Assembly: GCA_023386955.1 (NCBI GenBank)
Contig: JAEWIS010000053.1
Coordinates: 186,001 to 250,000, forward strand
Direction: 5' to 3'
Source of the DNA: Bacillota bacterium
GTDB lineage: Bacteria; Bacillota; Bacilli; Paenibacillales; NBRC-103111
Length of the DNA: 64,000 bases
The notes beneath the pieces were generated by a model, which did not search any database, was not told the origin of the DNA, and saw only the letters and a program-made list of their open reading frames with translations. Both the position numbers and the translations under genes were made by a program. Every line of letters begins with the position of its first letter. Within the stretch, counting starts at the first letter, position 1. Positions 61,555 through 64,000 of the stretch are shown here, one piece after another.

Positions 61555-62759
61555 AAGCCGCCTATTTATGCCTCCCGTTCCTGCTGATGCTGGTTTTGTC
61601 CGGCTGCTGGAGCGCCAAGGAAGCCAATGAAATCGACTATGTGCTGGGGGTAGGGGTGGACAAGGCGGATAACGGGGACATTATCCTGACCATCCAGTCG
61701 CCCGATCTTTCCGCACTGAAGGCGGAAAAAGCCAGCAGCGGCGATAAGTTTAAATCCATCAGCGCCCGTGGCTCCACCACCTTCGAAGCCCTGCGGAACT
61801 ATATCAATGTCGGGGGACAAAAGCTGTTCTGGGGCCACATTCAAATATGCATCATCGGGGAACATGCGGCGCGGGATGGGGTAGAGGATTTTTTGGATTT
61901 TTTCAGCTCGGATCCGGAGCTCCGCGGTACGTCAATGATTTCCGTTGTGAAGGGCAAGGCCAAGGATGTAATGGAGGCGCGGGTCAGTCTTACCCCGATT
62001 CCATCCGACTATCTGTCCAATCTGCTGACCAATGCTACCGTCAACGGGAAAGCCCCTAAGGTGCAACTGGTGGATTTTAACCGGATGCTGACAGAACCTA
62101 TTGGCAGCCAGCCCTATCTTCCTCTGATGGAGCTGATGAGCCAGTCGGAATATGACAAGCGCATTGCCAAGCTGAACACCACCTCCTCCAAGGGACCCGG
62201 CCAGTCCCCGGTCATTTATACAGGCGGCACAGCGGTATTCCGTGGAACAAAGCTGAAGGGCTTCCTCGACGAAAAGGAGACCCGGGGCCTGATGTGGACC
62301 AAGCAATTTATGAAAAGTGCGTTGATCGCGGTTAAAACTGATGATGGCGGATTAGCTTCCCTGGAGCTGATCGGCGGGGTCAGAAATAAGGTTTCGGTAA
62401 AAATGGAAGGGGATACCGCTGCCATCAAATTGACCATCCATGCTAACCTCAATATCGGGGACCGCAGCGGAAGCAGGAATCTGGCCGAGGTGAAGGAGCT
62501 GAAGAAGCTGGAGGAAGGCTTTAACGCCTTGGTCAAGAAGGAGGTGGAGATGGCCTTCGACAAGGCGGCCCGGAAATTCCACAGCGACATCTTCTCCTTC
62601 GGCAATGCCTTAAACGATAAAAATCCAAAAGTATGGAACCGGGTGGAAGAGCGGTGGGAGGATGAAATTCTGCCCAATGCCAAGCTGGATATAGAGGTGA
62701 AGGGTACGATCCGGCGAACCTCCAGGACCTTGTATACACCATGGGCGGAAGAAAAGTAA
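61551..62759 (+). CDS. Spore germination receptor subunit C (lipoprotein)
   Basis: A 402-residue GerAC-type lipoprotein with lipobox LVLSGC, then WSAKEANEIDYVLGVGVDKA, the family opening. GTG start at 61551 overlaps the B-subunit stop; AGGGGGG lies upstream. A long hairpin (62778-62858) ends the operon. Confidence 0.93.
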   Translation: MKAAYLCLPFLLMLVLSGCWSAKEANEIDYVLGVGVDKADNGDIILTIQSPDLSALKAEKASSGDKFKSISARGSTTFEALRNYINVGGQKLFWGHIQICIIGEHAARDGVEDFLDFFSSDPELRGTSMISVVKGKAKDVMEARVSLTPIPSDYLSNLLTNATVNGKAPKVQLVDFNRMLTEPIGSQPYLPLMELMSQSEYDKRIAKLNTTSSKGPGQSPVIYTGGTAVFRGTKLKGFLDEKETRGLMWTKQFMKSALIAVKTDDGGLASLELIGGVRNKVSVKMEGDTAAIKLTIHANLNIGDRSGSRNLAEVKELKKLEEGFNALVKKEVEMAFDKAARKFHSDIFSFGNALNDKNPKVWNRVEERWEDEILPNAKLDIEVKGTIRRTSRTLYTPWAEEK

Positions 62760-62777
62760 GGCCTAACAAACGCAAAG

Positions 62778-62858
62778 GGAGCAACCCGGCAGTGATCCCG
62801 CATGGGGCCAGAACGGCCTAGGCAACGGACCTCCGCAGGTTTGCTCCCGGTTTTATGT
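62778..62858 (+). terminator. Long hairpin after the germination operon
   Basis: GGGAGCAA-CC near 62778 pairs with GGTTTGCTCCC near 62850, then GGTTTT. Inner bases can form further stems. Confidence 0.65.
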
Positions 62859-62880
62859 GGAGAAGATTTGCGAATCATGG

Positions 62881-62936
62881 TTGACAAACCGGGTGCGATA
62901 ATCCTATAATCATCCCTGTTAATAAAAATTACGATT
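62881..62936 (+). promoter_or_regulatory. Promoter of the zinc importer with possible Zur half-site
   Basis: Consensus TTGACA (62881-62886) and TATAAT (62905-62910), 18-bp spacer. AATTACGATTA just after the predicted start matches one half of the Bacillus Zur box; the other half (TGTTAAT) is poor and the spacing is not standard. Confidence 0.6.
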
Positions 62937-62964
62937 AAGATAGTGATCGGGAGGATATGGACTC

Positions 62965-63948
62965 ATGAGCATACGTTTGAGCATACGTTCTAAATGGGCA
63001 GGAGCCATGGCGCTTACCTTGGGAATCGCCATTTTGGCAGGGGGCTGCGGTAATAACTCCGGTATTGTGCTTTCCGAAGACAAAACCAATGTGGTGGCCA
63101 GCTTTTATCCGCTGTATGATTTCGCATCCAAAATCGGAGGGGATCGCATTCACGCTGTCAGCGCCGTTCCCGCCGGAGTGGAGCCCCATGACTGGGAGCC
63201 GAAAACCAGGGACATCAGCCAGATTCTGAAGGCCGATGTGTTCGCCTATCAGGGCGCAGGGCTGGAGGGCTGGGTGGATGAGATGCTTAAGAGCCGCAAG
63301 GACAAGAGCAGCCTGATAACAGTGGAGGCCAGTGCCGGGCTTGACCTGATCAAAGCGGAGGAGCATGAGGAAGAAGGCCATGAGGATGAGCACGGCCACG
63401 AAGGTGAGGAAGGCCATGACCACGGAGATTTCGATCCCCATGCCTGGCTGAGTCCGATGAACGCCAAAAAAATGGCGGAGGCCGTCAAGAACGGACTGGT
63501 GGAGGCTGATTCCGCCAATAAAGCCGAATACGAAGCCAACTTTACCAAACTCTCCGCGTCCTTCGACGAGCTGGACCGCAAGTACCGGGAAACCCTGGGC
63601 AAGCTGCCCAAAAAGGATATTGTCGTCTCCCACCAGGCCTTTGCATACCTCTGCAGGGATTACGGACTGAATCAAGTGGCGATAATGGGATTAACTCCTG
63701 ACTCCGAACCGACTGCCCAGGATATGAAGAAAATCAATAATTTCGTCAAGGAGCATCAGGTGAAATACATCTTCTTCGAGGAACTGGTGTCGGATAAGCT
63801 GGCCAAAACCCTGGCCAATGATCTGAAAATCGAGACCCTGGTGCTCAACCCGCTGGAAGGACTGACAGATGCCCAATTGAAGGCCGGGGAAGATTATTTC
63901 TCCATCATGGAAAAGAATTTGCAAAACCTAGTAAAAGCCTTACAATAA
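62965..63948 (+). CDS. znuA: Zinc ABC importer substrate-binding lipoprotein
   Basis: A 327-residue cluster A-I binding protein. N-terminal signal with Cys near LAGGCGNN; metal ligands in GVEPHDWEPKTRD, DPHAWLSPMNAKKMAE and VVSHQAFAYLCRDYG; a His/Glu-rich loop (residues about 132-153) typical of zinc rather than manganese proteins. GGGAGG lies 10 bases upstream. The next gene starts at 63987. Confidence 0.9.
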   Translation: MSIRLSIRSKWAGAMALTLGIAILAGGCGNNSGIVLSEDKTNVVASFYPLYDFASKIGGDRIHAVSAVPAGVEPHDWEPKTRDISQILKADVFAYQGAGLEGWVDEMLKSRKDKSSLITVEASAGLDLIKAEEHEEEGHEDEHGHEGEEGHDHGDFDPHAWLSPMNAKKMAEAVKNGLVEADSANKAEYEANFTKLSASFDELDRKYRETLGKLPKKDIVVSHQAFAYLCRDYGLNQVAIMGLTPDSEPTAQDMKKINNFVKEHQVKYIFFEELVSDKLAKTLANDLKIETLVLNPLEGLTDAQLKAGEDYFSIMEKNLQNLVKALQ

Positions 63949-63986
63949 TATCATTAACTAAGGCTGTTTAGAGAGAAGGCTAGTAC

Positions 63987-64000
63987 ATGAACAACACAGC
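63987..64000 (+). CDS. Start of next gene, probably zinc importer subunit (partial)
   Basis: ATG 63987 with AGAGAAGG upstream; only four codons (MNNT) are in the window. Position suggests the ATPase or permease of the zinc importer. Confidence 0.4.

Overview
The window looks like chromosomal DNA of a high-GC, endospore-forming Firmicute of the Paenibacillus type. Evidence: a gerA-type germinant receptor operon, lipoteichoic acid synthase, S-layer-homology and stalk-domain surface proteins, T-box leaders, a guanine-class purine riboswitch, YesM/YesN two-component pairs with LplB/YtcP-type sugar permeases, cre-like CcpA sites and strong GGAGG ribosome binding sites. I see no insertion sequence, prophage or CRISPR array.

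Layout. 1-9.4 kb: M20 dipeptidase, PAP2 phosphatase, WGxxGxxG secreted protein, a riboswitch-controlled FAD dehydrogenase, two surface proteins, and glutaminyl-tRNA synthetase behind a T-box. 10-19 kb: a glpX-deoR-rpiB sugar-phosphate operon, LTA synthase, bacillithiol transferase, lipase, a beta-propeller protein, moeA-mobB and a tRNA-Lys. 19.1-20 kb: gene-free DNA with two symmetrical repeat elements. 20-22.7 kb: an SsuABC/TauABC-type importer.

23.2-50 kb is one large polysaccharide-utilisation region. It holds two parallel modules, each with two permeases, a solute-binding lipoprotein, a YesM-type kinase and a YesN-type AraC regulator. With them are an FAD oxidoreductase, a 1680-residue secreted protein with golvesin-like modules, a SurA/PrsA-like exported protein and an 1134-residue parallel beta-helix (lyase-like) protein. 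Three promoters here share paired CTTAA boxes with the proximal box exactly 39 bp from the -10; two others share a different 35-bp signature. This suggests two regulons whose targets are interleaved. The likely job is to cut an extracellular polysaccharide, import the oligosaccharides and regulate this by inducer and by carbon catabolite repression. The glycan cannot be named from sequence.

50.6-54.8 kb: a lactate/malate-type dehydrogenase, then a purine-catabolism pair (a deaminase-like amidohydrolase and a UraD-UraH fusion), then CcdC. 55.0-55.9 kb: a small unknown gene, a candidate Fur-regulated small RNA and another symmetrical repeat. 55.9-58.5 kb: yidD and T-box-controlled metG. 58.6-62.8 kb: a gerA-type operon. 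63-64 kb: start of a zinc ABC importer.

The signals I rate highest are a family of 183-bp intergenic elements, each with two 50-bp-spaced forward motifs and two inverted ones with identical geometry at three loci; the shared regulator boxes of the polysaccharide region; the Fur-box/promoter/terminator unit with no gene inside; and the purine riboswitch in front of an FAD dehydrogenase of unknown role.
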